Source of the DNA: an uncultured Hyphomicrobiales bacterium
GTDB lineage: Bacteria > Pseudomonadota > Alphaproteobacteria > Rhizobiales > Aestuariivirgaceae
NCBI GenBank assembly: GCA_903930095.1
Contig: CAIYXE010000783.1
Span: forward strand, 1-8,689
Length of the DNA: 8,689 nt
Direction: 5' to 3'
Notes under the pieces: model-generated
Told to the model about the DNA's origin: nothing
The model's input: the letters and a program-made list of their open reading frames with translations, nothing else
The model's database searches: none
Part shown: positions 1 through 7,164 of the stretch, piece after piece
How the letters are laid out: each line of letters opens with the position of its first letter
Position numbering within the stretch: position 1 is the first letter of the stretch
Position numbers and translations under genes: made by a program

Positions 1-806
1 AGAACCCGTCACGCAGCGACGCCATCATCTCGCTCACCACCATTCCCAGCCGGTTGCCGGTGATCTCACTGACGCTGAAGAGCCTGATGCGCCAGAGCCT
101 GGCGCCCGCCCGCATCGTGCTCAACCTGCCGCGCTTCAGCCGGCGTGAGAACGTGGCCTATGAACTGCCAGCCGACCTCAGCGGGCTTCGTTCCCTCGAG
201 GTCCGCTGGTGTGAGGATCTCGGACCCGCGACCAAGCTTCTGGCGTCGCTGGCGCAGGAGGCGGCCGATACCCGCATCATCGTGGTGGATGATGACCGCG
301 TCTATCCGCCCAACCTCGTGGCCGATCTGGTGCAGGCTTCCGATGCCGAGCCGGCCCGGGCTTTCAGCATGCGGGGCTGGATCGTTCCGCCCGACCTCAC
401 CGACCGCGAGATGACCTTCTGGCGGAAGTTCGGCAGCGGCCCGCCCATGCCCGTCAGGGCACGGAGGATTTCGAAGCCCGAGCCGGTCGACATCGTCATG
501 GGTGTCGCGGGATATCTGGTGAAACCGAGCTTCTTCGATCTTGGCGGCGTCTTCGACTATGGCGGCGCGCCGCGCGAGGCCTTCTATGTCGACGACGTCT
601 GGATCAGCGCCCATCTGAAGGTGCCGCGCGTGGTGCTGCCGGCCCGGCATGTCAGCTACCAGTCGAAATATCTGAGGAGCATCTATGAGCGAACGGCGCT
701 GGCCAGCATCAACCGCGGCCCGGGCCCTGACACGCTGCGCAACAACACCATCGTCATCCGCCATTTCGCGCCGAACTGGATGATGTCATCCACCGGGCAA
801 CGTTGA
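1..806 (+). CDS. Glycosyltransferase, DxD type (5' end outside window)
   Basis: The reading frame is open from the left edge (first full codon at 3) and stops with TGA at 804-806, so the true start lies upstream. The TTG at 54 is in frame, but coding similarity continues before it: the peptide around 21-53 reads DAIISLTTIPSR, a typical first beta-strand of a nucleotide-sugar transferase. It is followed by SLMRQSLAPARIVLNLP. An Asp triad (VVDDD, codons at 288-296) followed by YPPNLV is the usual metal/nucleotide-sugar site, and a later DDVW (591-602) resembles the acceptor-side motif of this kind of enzyme. No membrane helix is visible, so it is probably cytosolic or peripheral. Donor and acceptor sugars cannot be read from the sequence. 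Its position 4 bases before an LPS-transport permease suggests a role in LPS or surface-glycan synthesis, but that is inference. Confidence 0.8.
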   Translation, partial: NPSRSDAIISLTTIPSRLPVISLTLKSLMRQSLAPARIVLNLPRFSRRENVAYELPADLSGLRSLEVRWCEDLGPATKLLASLAQEAADTRIIVVDDDRVYPPNLVADLVQASDAEPARAFSMRGWIVPPDLTDREMTFWRKFGSGPPMPVRARRISKPEPVDIVMGVAGYLVKPSFFDLGGVFDYGGAPREAFYVDDVWISAHLKVPRVVLPARHVSYQSKYLRSIYERTALASINRGPGPDTLRNNTIVIRHFAPNWMMSSTGQR

Positions 807-810
807 CCGG

Positions 811-1986
811 ATGCCCCTCAAGCTTCTCGACAGATATGTGTTGAGGCGCACGCTGGCGACGATCCTGATGGCGATCGGCGTGGGGCTTCTGGTGCTGCTG
901 GCGGCGCGCTTCCTGATCGTCTTCGACGTGTCGATCGGCAGCAAGAACGGGCTTTCCGTGGCGGCACAGCTGCTCGCCTCCTTCGTGCCGCACTACCTGG
1001 CCTTCATGCTGCCGCTGGGCCTTTATCTGGCCAGCTACAGCGTGGTCAGGAGTCTCGCGGTCAACTCGGAGCTGGCCATCCTGCAGGCATCCGGCATCAG
1101 CCTGGCGCGAATCTTCGCGCCCCTCGCCGTGCTCGGCATCGGCATGACCCTGGTCAACCTGCTGGTCGTCGGCTGGCTTGAACCGCTGGGCCGCTACTCC
1201 TACCGCGGGCTGATCTACAAGATCGAGCAGGAGAGCTTCTATCTCAAGGCGCGCGATGCCACCTTCATGAAGGCCGGCGGGCAGATCGTGCTCATCAACA
1301 AGATCCAGGATGACCGCAGCAGCTTCGAGAACATCTTCATCTTCGAAACCCTCGCCACGGGCGGATCGAAAACCACGACGGCTGCGCGCGGCGAGCTGGT
1401 CTTCACCGAAAGGCGGCCAATCTTGAGGCTCTATGACGGACACCAGCTCAAGATCGTGAGCCCCGGGGACCCGGAACAGCGCCAGCAGATGAATTTCACC
1501 GATCTCAACTTCCCGCTCGATGAGATGATAACCGCCTTCCGCCCGAGGGGCGACGACGAGCAGGAACTGCTGCTGTCCGAATTCCTCACCGGCGCGGTGC
1601 CGCCGGGCACCTCGGCGGAGGCGACGGCGGCGGAGTTCAACCACAAGCTCGTCATCATCCTCTCGTCCCTGTTCATGCCAATTCTCGGGGCCTGCCTTGC
1701 CGTGCTCAACCCGCGCCGCAGGAATGTTCACCAGGTGGCGGGGGTGATCCTGCTGCTGATCGTCTACCACCAGCTGGTGGAATTCGGCACCAGGCTGGTT
1801 GAGAAGACCGGCATTAGCCCGCTGATCGGCATATGGCCGGTGTTCGCGGTGTTCTTCGGCGCAACGCTCTATCTGTTCCATGCCATCAGCCGTCGCCCGG
1901 GCTCCCTCGACGACCTGATGTCGGACGCCGTGCAGCGCATCTCTGACGTGCCGGCGCGTGTCTTCAGGCTGCGGGCGGCGGAATGA
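811..1986 (+). CDS. lptF: LptF/LptG-family LPS export permease, LptF-like
   Basis: The product has 391 residues, normal for the family. It has the LptF/LptG layout: three N-terminal membrane helices (about 14-36, 55-78, 102-123), a periplasmic beta-jellyroll domain (about 135-265) and three C-terminal helices (about 278-297, 305-325, 337-357). The signature NSELAILQASGIS (residues 85-97) after helix 2 is the conserved coupling region that contacts the LptB ATPase. In known systems LptB2FG extracts LPS from the inner membrane and passes it to the periplasmic bridge that ends at LptD. The N-terminal pattern (RFL.VFD...GLS...P..L..MLPL) favours LptF over LptG, but this is a judgement by eye. It starts 4 bases after the glycosyltransferase stop with only a weak ribosome-binding site, so translational coupling is likely. 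No second permease follows, which is unusual because lptF and lptG are normally adjacent. Confidence 0.88.
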   Translation: MPLKLLDRYVLRRTLATILMAIGVGLLVLLAARFLIVFDVSIGSKNGLSVAAQLLASFVPHYLAFMLPLGLYLASYSVVRSLAVNSELAILQASGISLARIFAPLAVLGIGMTLVNLLVVGWLEPLGRYSYRGLIYKIEQESFYLKARDATFMKAGGQIVLINKIQDDRSSFENIFIFETLATGGSKTTTAARGELVFTERRPILRLYDGHQLKIVSPGDPEQRQQMNFTDLNFPLDEMITAFRPRGDDEQELLLSEFLTGAVPPGTSAEATAAEFNHKLVIILSSLFMPILGACLAVLNPRRRNVHQVAGVILLLIVYHQLVEFGTRLVEKTGISPLIGIWPVFAVFFGATLYLFHAISRRPGSLDDLMSDAVQRISDVPARVFRLRAAE

Positions 1987-2002
1987 CGAGGGAAGGCCCG
2001 CC

Positions 2003-2821
2003 ATGCCGCTTGTGAAGGGCTACCCGGCCGGGATCATCCTGGCGCTGCCGGCCTTCCTGGTTCCCGCACTCGAGATCCCACTCGTCCTGTGGGCACGCCA
2101 CGCCTTCCTGGCCACCAACCCGCACTACAGGGATGACCCGCCGACCATCAGCCTCGCCATCAGTGACCCCGCCATTGGCGGCATCTTCGCCGGTGTCATC
2201 CTTGTGATCGCCGCCATGGTCATGCTCGCGATGCCGATGATTTTGTGGTGCTATCTGAGCGCCATTGGCTGCCTGCCGGTTAGCCGGGGCCGCAGGCGGG
2301 TGAAGCAGGCGCTTCTCGCCGTGTTCCTGATCGGGCAGATGACCGCCTCGGCGGGCATGGTGCTGACGACGCAGTATACATTTTCCAACAGCCATGACCT
2401 GCACATGCTGGGGAGCTATATCTTCTTTCCCGCGCAAGCACTGGCGCTGCTGGCTGCGGCGCTGCTGTGCCGGATGCTCCATCATCAGCAGAACAGTCAT
2501 GGCATTGGCGCAGAGGCTTGGCCTTTCCGGCCCGGAACGCACCGCTTCAGGTTTCACTTTGCGTTTCTGATGATATTCTTCGCGGTCTGCTTTGGCGTTC
2601 TCTTCGTCATCAAGGACTGGAACCTGCCGCTGCCCGGATACGCCGTGCAGGTTCTCTATACCCAGTCAGAGGTGCTGGTCATTGCCTGCTATGTCGTGTT
2701 TTTCGGAACCTACGCCCTCGACATACTGCACACCGTGCATCGGCGGGGACTGTACCACCCGTGGGAGCACGCGCAGCCCGGCCGCGTGAGAGACGAGAGG
2801 CGGGTTGACGTGCAGATGTGA
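2003..2821 (+). CDS. Six-helix membrane protein, Frag1/DRAM/Sfk1-like
   Basis: The start is the ATG at 2003, 16 bases past the permease stop and preceded by a GAGGGAAGG-like ribosome-binding site. An in-frame GTG at 1958 would overlap the permease and lacks support. The 272-residue product has about six helices (9-31, 58-84, 101-124, 136-157, 185-203, 222-243) and no signal peptide. Several spaced motifs match what I know of the Frag1/DRAM/Sfk1 family: PTIS (47-50) and DP (55-56) in the first loop just before helix 2, G-M-V-L at the end of helix 3, His131/His134 followed by helix 4 starting GSYIFFPAQ, and Ser222-Glu223 at the head of helix 6 ending FFGTYALDI. Eukaryotic members (FRAG1/PGAP2, DRAM, Sfk1) act in lipid remodelling, autophagy or phospholipid organisation. 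A bacterial role is unknown, and the family call rests on motif spacing alone. The C-terminal tail (about 245-272) is charged and probably cytoplasmic. GC content looks lower by eye than in the permease. Confidence 0.7.
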   Translation: MPLVKGYPAGIILALPAFLVPALEIPLVLWARHAFLATNPHYRDDPPTISLAISDPAIGGIFAGVILVIAAMVMLAMPMILWCYLSAIGCLPVSRGRRRVKQALLAVFLIGQMTASAGMVLTTQYTFSNSHDLHMLGSYIFFPAQALALLAAALLCRMLHHQQNSHGIGAEAWPFRPGTHRFRFHFAFLMIFFAVCFGVLFVIKDWNLPLPGYAVQVLYTQSEVLVIACYVVFFGTYALDILHTVHRRGLYHPWEHAQPGRVRDERRVDVQM

Positions 2822-2829
2822 AACCGGCG

Positions 2830-5100
2830 CTATGGGACCTTGAACGACCCGGTGACGGCGCCGATCGTCCGCAGGGCGATGCTGAGGTCTATCCTTTGCT
2901 CGGTGCCTTCCTCCGCCACGCCGAAGGCGCCGCTGTTCGACATCGAATATGTCAGCGCTGCCCGCATGCAATCGCAGTCGAATGCAATGCCAAGCGATTG
3001 GGTCATGAACTTCTCATCATCCCAGTCATAACGCAGATTGCCGAAGACGCTCCACGTGCCGTCGATGTCATAGTAGGCGTTGGCCCAGACCTGGCGCATG
3101 TCCTCTGGCCTGCCATAGCCGGGCGCGGCCGTGATGTCAGCGTAGCTGACGGATCCCGATATCCGCCAGAAGGAGAGGGCGGCGGTTGCTTCCTGGGCGT
3201 TGATGCGTGACAGGTCTTCTTCCACGCGGGCCTGGTAACCGAGCGTGACATTCTCATTGATCTGCATCGCAACAGCACCGACGAGGTCCGACGCGGTTCC
3301 GTCGAGACCGGATCCGACCGTGAAACTATTCTCTCCTGCAAGATGGAAGCTCTCACCCAGGCTGGCACGCAGGAAGGCGCCGTTCTGGCCGAGTATCGAA
3401 TAGGACACGCCCGCATTGGCCCTGACGCCGCCTTCGCGCCGGTCAAAGCCCGTGAAGCGGTCGCTCAGGAACAGGTTGGTTGTGTCGAAGTTGAGCGTGA
3501 TCGCATCTTCATTGGCGTTATCGTCATTGCGCTGTTCAGACGGCGCGGCGATCATCTGAAACACCGGCGTCAGCACGCTCTGCAGCGCGCCATGGCTGGC
3601 CGCGAATGGCATGCGCATGTCGAAACCGGCAGATGGCGTGAGATAGATGTCCGGATCTTCGGCACTGCCGCCGCCCGGCACATTCTCGGAATAGAACAGA
3701 TCGGAGCGGAACTGGGCGAAGGGCGTCAGCAGCAGGCCGCTGCGCGAGACCATCTGGCGCCGCCATTCGGCATAGGCGGCGGCGTGGCTCTGGTAGGTGC
3801 CAAGATCGAGGCCGAGGGAGGGATCGTCCACCGGATCCTGGCGTGCCAGCGAATAGGCGTTGAAGCGCAACGACAGCTCGCCGCCCATGATTTCCGGAGT
3901 AAGCATATACTCGCCGGTCACGAAAGGTAACGCGACGGGGATTTGGGCCTGGTCCTCGGCCTCGACAAGGGTATGCCAGCCAATGATCTGGGCCTTGGTG
4001 TAATTGCGGTCCGACAGAGCCGTCGCATGAACGAAGCTGGGGAGCATGTTGCGATAGTCGATGTCATACTCGGACAGGAACGTCCGGTCGCTGGTCACGG
4101 TGGCGTCCCAGCCCCAGTCCCATGTGTCGTTGATCCTGAAACCCCCATCCGTTCGCGCCGCACCGCGCAAGGGGCCTGACGTGGAGGTGCTCACCTCCTC
4201 CGCAAGCTCATGGAGGCCGAATGCGCGGGCGGAATACATGCCCGATGACAGGCGATGCCGCCATTCGACATCGCCCATGACGCCCTGCTTGGTCATCCAC
4301 ATGGGAGAAAACGTCAGATCCTTGTTGGGCGCAATCTCCCAGAAGTAGGGGGTGGTGACACCGAAACCATAGGTTCCTGTGCTGTAGCTGGGAATGAGCC
4401 AGCCGGTGCGCCGTGTCACCGTGGGGTCGGGGTAGGCGAAATAGGGTGTCCAGAACACCGGAACGCCACCGAACTCCAGTCTGGCGTCGCGATAGTGGAT
4501 GGTGCGGGTGTTGAGATCGTGCTTGGCCTCCCTCGCGACGATCTGCCAGGCGGGCGTTCCGCCCGCGCTCACGCAATCCTTGCAGGCGCTGTAGCTGGCT
4601 TTCTCATAGATGGTGACACCGTTCTCGAACCTCCTCGCATATTGCGCGGTGATCGTGACGTTGTGGGTGAGGAGCGCGCGCACATGGCGTGCGAAGCCTT
4701 GCTTGAAATTCTCCTCGATCTCGGCGGAGGTGGCTTCCATGGCGTTGCCGTTGGGCTCACGCAGCACGATGGAGCCATTGGCGCGGAACTTGCCATTCCG
4801 CATGTCGTAGACCACTTCGCTGGCGGTGAGCACATAGGGTCCATAGGTGAGCTGAACCGTGCCCGTGGCCGTCGCCACATCGGTTTTCTGGTCGTAGGTC
4901 AGGCGGTCAGCCACCACATCGACGCGGGATCCGTCGGGGATGGGTTCATCGGCGGGCGCCACGAAGGCAGGTGCATCCGCCATGCGCGCCAATGCCGCGG
5001 TTGACAGCAGCAGGAGGCCTGCAACCGGCAGAAGCCCCAGAATGCACGCCTGCATCCCAGGCCAGCGCATCAGGCCAATGTTGAAGCGGAGCCGGTACAC
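2830..5100 (-). CDS. lptD: LPS-assembly protein LptD (OstA/Imp)
   Basis: The product has up to 756 residues, in the usual LptD range, and forms with lipoprotein LptE the outer-membrane translocon that inserts LPS in the outer leaflet. Order of parts: a signal peptide ending near AALA (about residue 38); an OstA/LptA-like periplasmic domain (about 57-140, starting SRVDVVADRLTYD); the highly conserved barrel entry (about 168-250, including GVPVFWTPYFAYPDPTVTRR and GWLIPSYS); then a long beta-barrel of alternating aromatic/polar strands to the end. Cysteines sit at 173 and 176 (CKDC) and at 709 and 711 (CDC), plausible partners for the interdomain disulfides known in LptD. The start chosen is GTG at 5100, because GAGGA lies just upstream; ATG at 5070 (residue 11) would give a more typical signal peptide and cannot be excluded. 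The gene runs alone and head-on into the left block. The surA, pdxA and rsmA genes that commonly accompany lptD are not seen in this window. Confidence 0.95.
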   Translation of the reverse strand: MYRLRFNIGLMRWPGMQACILGLLPVAGLLLLSTAALARMADAPAFVAPADEPIPDGSRVDVVADRLTYDQKTDVATATGTVQLTYGPYVLTASEVVYDMRNGKFRANGSIVLREPNGNAMEATSAEIEENFKQGFARHVRALLTHNVTITAQYARRFENGVTIYEKASYSACKDCVSAGGTPAWQIVAREAKHDLNTRTIHYRDARLEFGGVPVFWTPYFAYPDPTVTRRTGWLIPSYSTGTYGFGVTTPYFWEIAPNKDLTFSPMWMTKQGVMGDVEWRHRLSSGMYSARAFGLHELAEEVSTSTSGPLRGAARTDGGFRINDTWDWGWDATVTSDRTFLSEYDIDYRNMLPSFVHATALSDRNYTKAQIIGWHTLVEAEDQAQIPVALPFVTGEYMLTPEIMGGELSLRFNAYSLARQDPVDDPSLGLDLGTYQSHAAAYAEWRRQMVSRSGLLLTPFAQFRSDLFYSENVPGGGSAEDPDIYLTPSAGFDMRMPFAASHGALQSVLTPVFQMIAAPSEQRNDDNANEDAITLNFDTTNLFLSDRFTGFDRREGGVRANAGVSYSILGQNGAFLRASLGESFHLAGENSFTVGSGLDGTASDLVGAVAMQINENVTLGYQARVEEDLSRINAQEATAALSFWRISGSVSYADITAAPGYGRPEDMRQVWANAYYDIDGTWSVFGNLRYDWDDEKFMTQSLGIAFDCDCMRAALTYSMSNSGAFGVAEEGTEQRIDLSIALRTIGAVTGSFKVP

Positions 5101-5553
5101 GCGTCCTCGATAAAATACATATAATCCTGCTATCTCTTTTCAGCGAAGCTGTGAAGACCCGGATCATGGTCCAATAGGAATAGAAAACGTTTGCGGAGTC
5201 CGGATGGTGAGAATCATGACAATCTTTATGAATAGATTTCGTAACAAGGCCGATGAACTGAAAGCAGGTGTAGCGGGCCTATTCCCGGAACGGGCGGACG
5301 GTGCTTCGATCTGCTGGTCCGGAGCTGTCCTGCGAAGCAATGGCTGGGATTCCGCGGGGTAGGCCCCAGAGGTAACGCGCAGCCCCGGTCATCCGGAACA
5401 CACGCAGCGGGACCGAAAAATTGCAACGAGCCTGCATGTTGCAGAATGCCGCAACGATCCCCGTAAGGCGGTGGAACACCAGGACAGATGCATTTGGCTG
5501 ATTTACGCACTATAAGCGCAAGCTGAACTCTTGGATTGCAAGCGGGACCCCAT
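5101..5553. other. Divergent intergenic region between lptD and sppA
   Basis: This stretch of about 450 bases holds no convincing gene. Since lptD leaves to the left and sppA to the right, both promoters should lie here. The part next to lptD (about 5101-5250) is clearly AT-rich compared with the surrounding genes, with runs such as TAAAATACATATAAT at 5111-5125. The centre (about 5280-5410) is GC-rich with short hairpins, for example CCCG-GAA-CGGG at 5284-5294 and GGGG-TAGG-CCCC at 5356-5367. I could not find a sigma-70 type pair with good boxes and spacing for either gene. The TATAAG at 5511-5516 is a possible -10 for sppA but has no good -35. Short minus-strand reading frames in the centre lack a ribosome-binding site and recognisable content. 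Confidence 0.6.
5422..5460. promoter_or_regulatory. Possible operator: inverted and direct repeats upstream of sppA
   Basis: TGCAAC (5422-5427), 10 bases, then GTTGCA (5438-5443) form a perfect 6-bp dyad. In addition GCAACGAGCC (5423-5432) recurs as GCAACGATCC (5451-5460), 9 of 10 bases identical and 28 bases apart. This arrangement, about 95 to 130 bases before the sppA start codon, could bind a dimeric regulator. I do not recognise a named operator, and such short repeats can occur by chance. Confidence 0.25.
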
Positions 5554-6486
5554 ATGATCTCCGAAGCCGAACTCATCGTCGACCGCCGCAAGCTGAGGCG
5601 CAAGCTCACGCTGTGGCGCATCCTTGCCGTGCTGCTGGCGATCGCTGCCATCGCCGCGCTGGTCTGGGAGGCGGGCGGGCGCAAACGCGCCGACCATGTC
5701 GCGCGGATTTCCATCAGCGGCCTCATCACCGGTGATCAGAAGACGCTCGACCTCCTGAAGGAGGTCCGCGATGCAAACCAGGTCAAGGGCGTTCTCCTGC
5801 GCATCGACAGCCCCGGCGGCACCACCGCGGGCTCCGAGGCGGTCTATGAGGAGGTGCTGGCCATCGCGGCCAAGAAGCCCGTCGTGGCGGTGATGGACAC
5901 GGTGGCGGCCTCGGGCGGCTATATCACGGCGCTGGCGGCGGACCGTATCGTGGCGCGCGGCAACACGATCACCGGCTCGATCGGCGTCATCTTCAGCTTT
6001 CCCGAGGTCTCGCGCCTGCTGGACATGGTGGGTGTCCGCATGGAGGAGCTGAAATCGGGTGACATGAAGGCCGAACCCTCGCCCTACAGGCCCGTCTCCG
6101 AGAAGGCCCGTGCCGTGTCGATGGAGATGGTGGACGACGGGTTCCAGTGGTTCATGGGGCTGGTGGCGGAACGCCGCGGGCTGCCGATGGAGCGCGTGCG
6201 GGAGCTCTCCGACGGGCGCGTCTACACGGGCCGCCAGGCCGTGAAAGTCGATCTCATCGACGAGATCGGCGGCGAGGCGGAGGCGCGCTCCTGGCTGCTG
6301 GCGGAGAAGAGCGTGCCTGCCACCCTGCCTGTCGAGGACTGGGAGCCGAGGCGGGATCCCGGCGCCACGGGGCTCGGATTTGCCTCCGGCTGGGCGCTCC
6401 GGGCGCTGGGGCTGGAGGGCTTCCAGGAGGCCGCCGAAAGGGCCCAGCTTGACGGGCTGCTCGTGCTTTGGCACCCTGCCCAGTAA
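5554..6486 (+). CDS. sppA: Signal peptide peptidase SppA, short form
   Basis: This is a membrane-anchored serine protease that degrades signal peptides left in the inner membrane. The 310-residue product is the short single-domain form, unlike the tandem-domain E. coli enzyme of about 618 residues. One membrane helix (about 21-40) is followed by a ClpP/crotonase-like fold. The nucleophile is Ser120 in [14 protein letters not shown] and the general base is Lys172 in [13 protein letters not shown]. The 52-residue gap equals that of the Bacillus SppA dyad (Ser147/Lys199). The oxyanion/TITGSIGVI segment (138-146) and the IDSPGG strand (84-89) are also present. The start is the ATG at 5554, where the conserved peptide begins; a TTG at 5536 is in frame but adds only six residues. 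The ribosome-binding site (GCGGGA) is weak. It is the first gene of a tight block with ihfB 13 bases downstream. Confidence 0.93.
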   Translation: MISEAELIVDRRKLRRKLTLWRILAVLLAIAAIAALVWEAGGRKRADHVARISISGLITGDQKTLDLLKEVRDANQVKGVLLRIDSPGGTTAGSEAVYEEVLAIAAKKPVVAVMDTVAASGGYITALAADRIVARGNTITGSIGVIFSFPEVSRLLDMVGVRMEELKSGDMKAEPSPYRPVSEKARAVSMEMVDDGFQWFMGLVAERRGLPMERVRELSDGRVYTGRQAVKVDLIDEIGGEAEARSWLLAEKSVPATLPVEDWEPRRDPGATGLGFASGWALRALGLEGFQEAAERAQLDGLLVLWHPAQ

Positions 6487-6499
6487 TCAGGGAAGCGTC

Positions 6500-6784
6500 A
6501 TGATCAAGTCAGAGCTCGTCCAGAAGATCGCGGAGAAGAACCCGCACCTCTATCACCGCGACATCGAGCGCATCGTGAACACGGTGCTCGATGAAATCAT
6601 CGACGCCCTGAAGGACGGCGACCGGGTGGAGCTCAGGGGCTTCGGCGCCTTCTCCGCCAAGGCCCGCAACGCCCGCATGGGCCGCAACCCGAGGACCGGC
6701 GAGGCGGTGGAGGTGGTGGCCAAGCGCGTGCCCTTCTTCAAGACCGGCAAGGAACTGCGCGAGCGGCTGAACGAGAAGGGCTGA
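6500..6784 (+). CDS. ihfB: Integration host factor beta subunit
   Basis: This 94-residue protein is half of the IHF heterodimer, which bends DNA sharply and shapes promoters, recombination sites and replication origins in the nucleoid. It opens with [12 protein letters not shown] and contains the HU/IHF signature [20 protein letters not shown] (61-80), in which Pro64 is the residue that intercalates into the minor groove, and ends in the conserved [11 protein letters not shown]. The opening and the RGFGAFS segment (46-52) match IHF beta better than HU or IHF alpha. The start at 6500 has an AGGGA ribosome-binding site with 6-base spacing; a longer frame from 6380 merely overlaps the end of sppA. 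The partner gene ihfA is not in the window. The sppA-ihfB-lapA order is one I associate with alphaproteobacteria. Confidence 0.95.
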   Translation: MIKSELVQKIAEKNPHLYHRDIERIVNTVLDEIIDALKDGDRVELRGFGAFSAKARNARMGRNPRTGEAVEVVAKRVPFFKTGKELRERLNEKG

Positions 6785-6807
6785 TTGCGTCGCGGATCGT
6801 TGCGTCG
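6785..6807 (+). repeat. Short direct repeat between ihfB and the LapA gene
   Basis: TTGCGTCG occurs at 6785-6792 and again at 6800-6807, giving a period of 15 bases right after the ihfB stop codon. It fills most of the 35-base gap before the next gene. It may be a small local duplication; no function is evident. Confidence 0.5.
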
Positions 6808-6819
6808 TAGAAACGGACC

Positions 6820-7164
6820 ATGACGCTCAAAGGCTTCTTCAACTGGATCATTGGCGTTCCCATTGCCGTCATTGGCGTGGGCTTTGCCGTGGCCAACCGG
6901 CAGTGGGTTACCGTCTCCTTCGATCCCATCAACCGGGTCCACCCCTTCGCAACCGTAGACATGCCGCTGTGGGCGCTGGTCTTCTGCGGCGTGCTGATTG
7001 GCATTTTCGCGGGCTGGTATGTGGCCTGGCGCGGCAATGCCAAGTACCGCCGCGCCACGCGGGAGGCGAAGATCGAGCTGGTGCGCACCCAGCAGATGCA
7101 TGAGCGCGAGAAGCGGGAGATGCAGTCCGGCGCGCTCGCCGCGCGGCAGGAGCAGGGCCCTTGA
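6820..7164 (+). CDS. LapA-domain inner-membrane protein
   Basis: This small protein of 114 residues has two membrane helices (about 8-26 and 49-70) joined by a short loop containing NRQWVTVSFDPI, the pattern of the LapA domain (lipopolysaccharide assembly protein A family). In E. coli LapA and LapB (YciS/YciM) control LpxC turnover and hence LPS amount. Whether this homologue does the same is not shown here, since no lapB lies nearby. After helix 2 comes a charged, probably coiled-coil tail (about 71-114, rich in Arg, Glu, Gln), likely cytoplasmic. The ATG at 6820 has only a poor ribosome-binding site, so it may depend on translation of ihfB 35 bases upstream. Its TGA stop overlaps the TTG start of the next gene. 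Confidence 0.85.
   Translation: MTLKGFFNWIIGVPIAVIGVGFAVANRQWVTVSFDPINRVHPFATVDMPLWALVFCGVLIGIFAGWYVAWRGNAKYRRATREAKIELVRTQQMHEREKREMQSGALAARQEQGP

Noticed and set aside
54..56. TTG as the start of the glycosyltransferase
   Set aside because: The conserved N-terminal strand (ISLTTIPSR) is encoded before it in the same frame, so the gene enters from outside the window.
1958..1960. GTG start for the six-helix protein
   Set aside because: It would overlap the permease by 29 bases, adds an unconvincing leader and lacks a ribosome-binding site, whereas ATG 2003 has one.
754..2004. Long minus-strand reading frame (416 codons) opposite the LptF-like gene
   Set aside because: It is an antisense shadow of a well-supported gene in GC-rich DNA: the translation is rich in Arg, His, Gln and Asp with no recognisable domain.
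5335..5412. tRNA-like or structured RNA gene in the GC-rich centre of the intergenic region
   Set aside because: No T-loop consensus (GGTTCGAAT-like) or cloverleaf pairing could be found; only short isolated hairpins are present.
5279..5479. Possible small minus-strand gene of 66 codons in the intergenic region
   Set aside because: No ribosome-binding site or helix pattern was seen and the composition is undistinguished; without conservation data it cannot be supported.
5503..6474. Minus-strand frame of 323 codons opposite sppA
   Set aside because: It covers the sppA catalytic domain in antisense, has low-complexity Arg/His/Gly content and no family signature.
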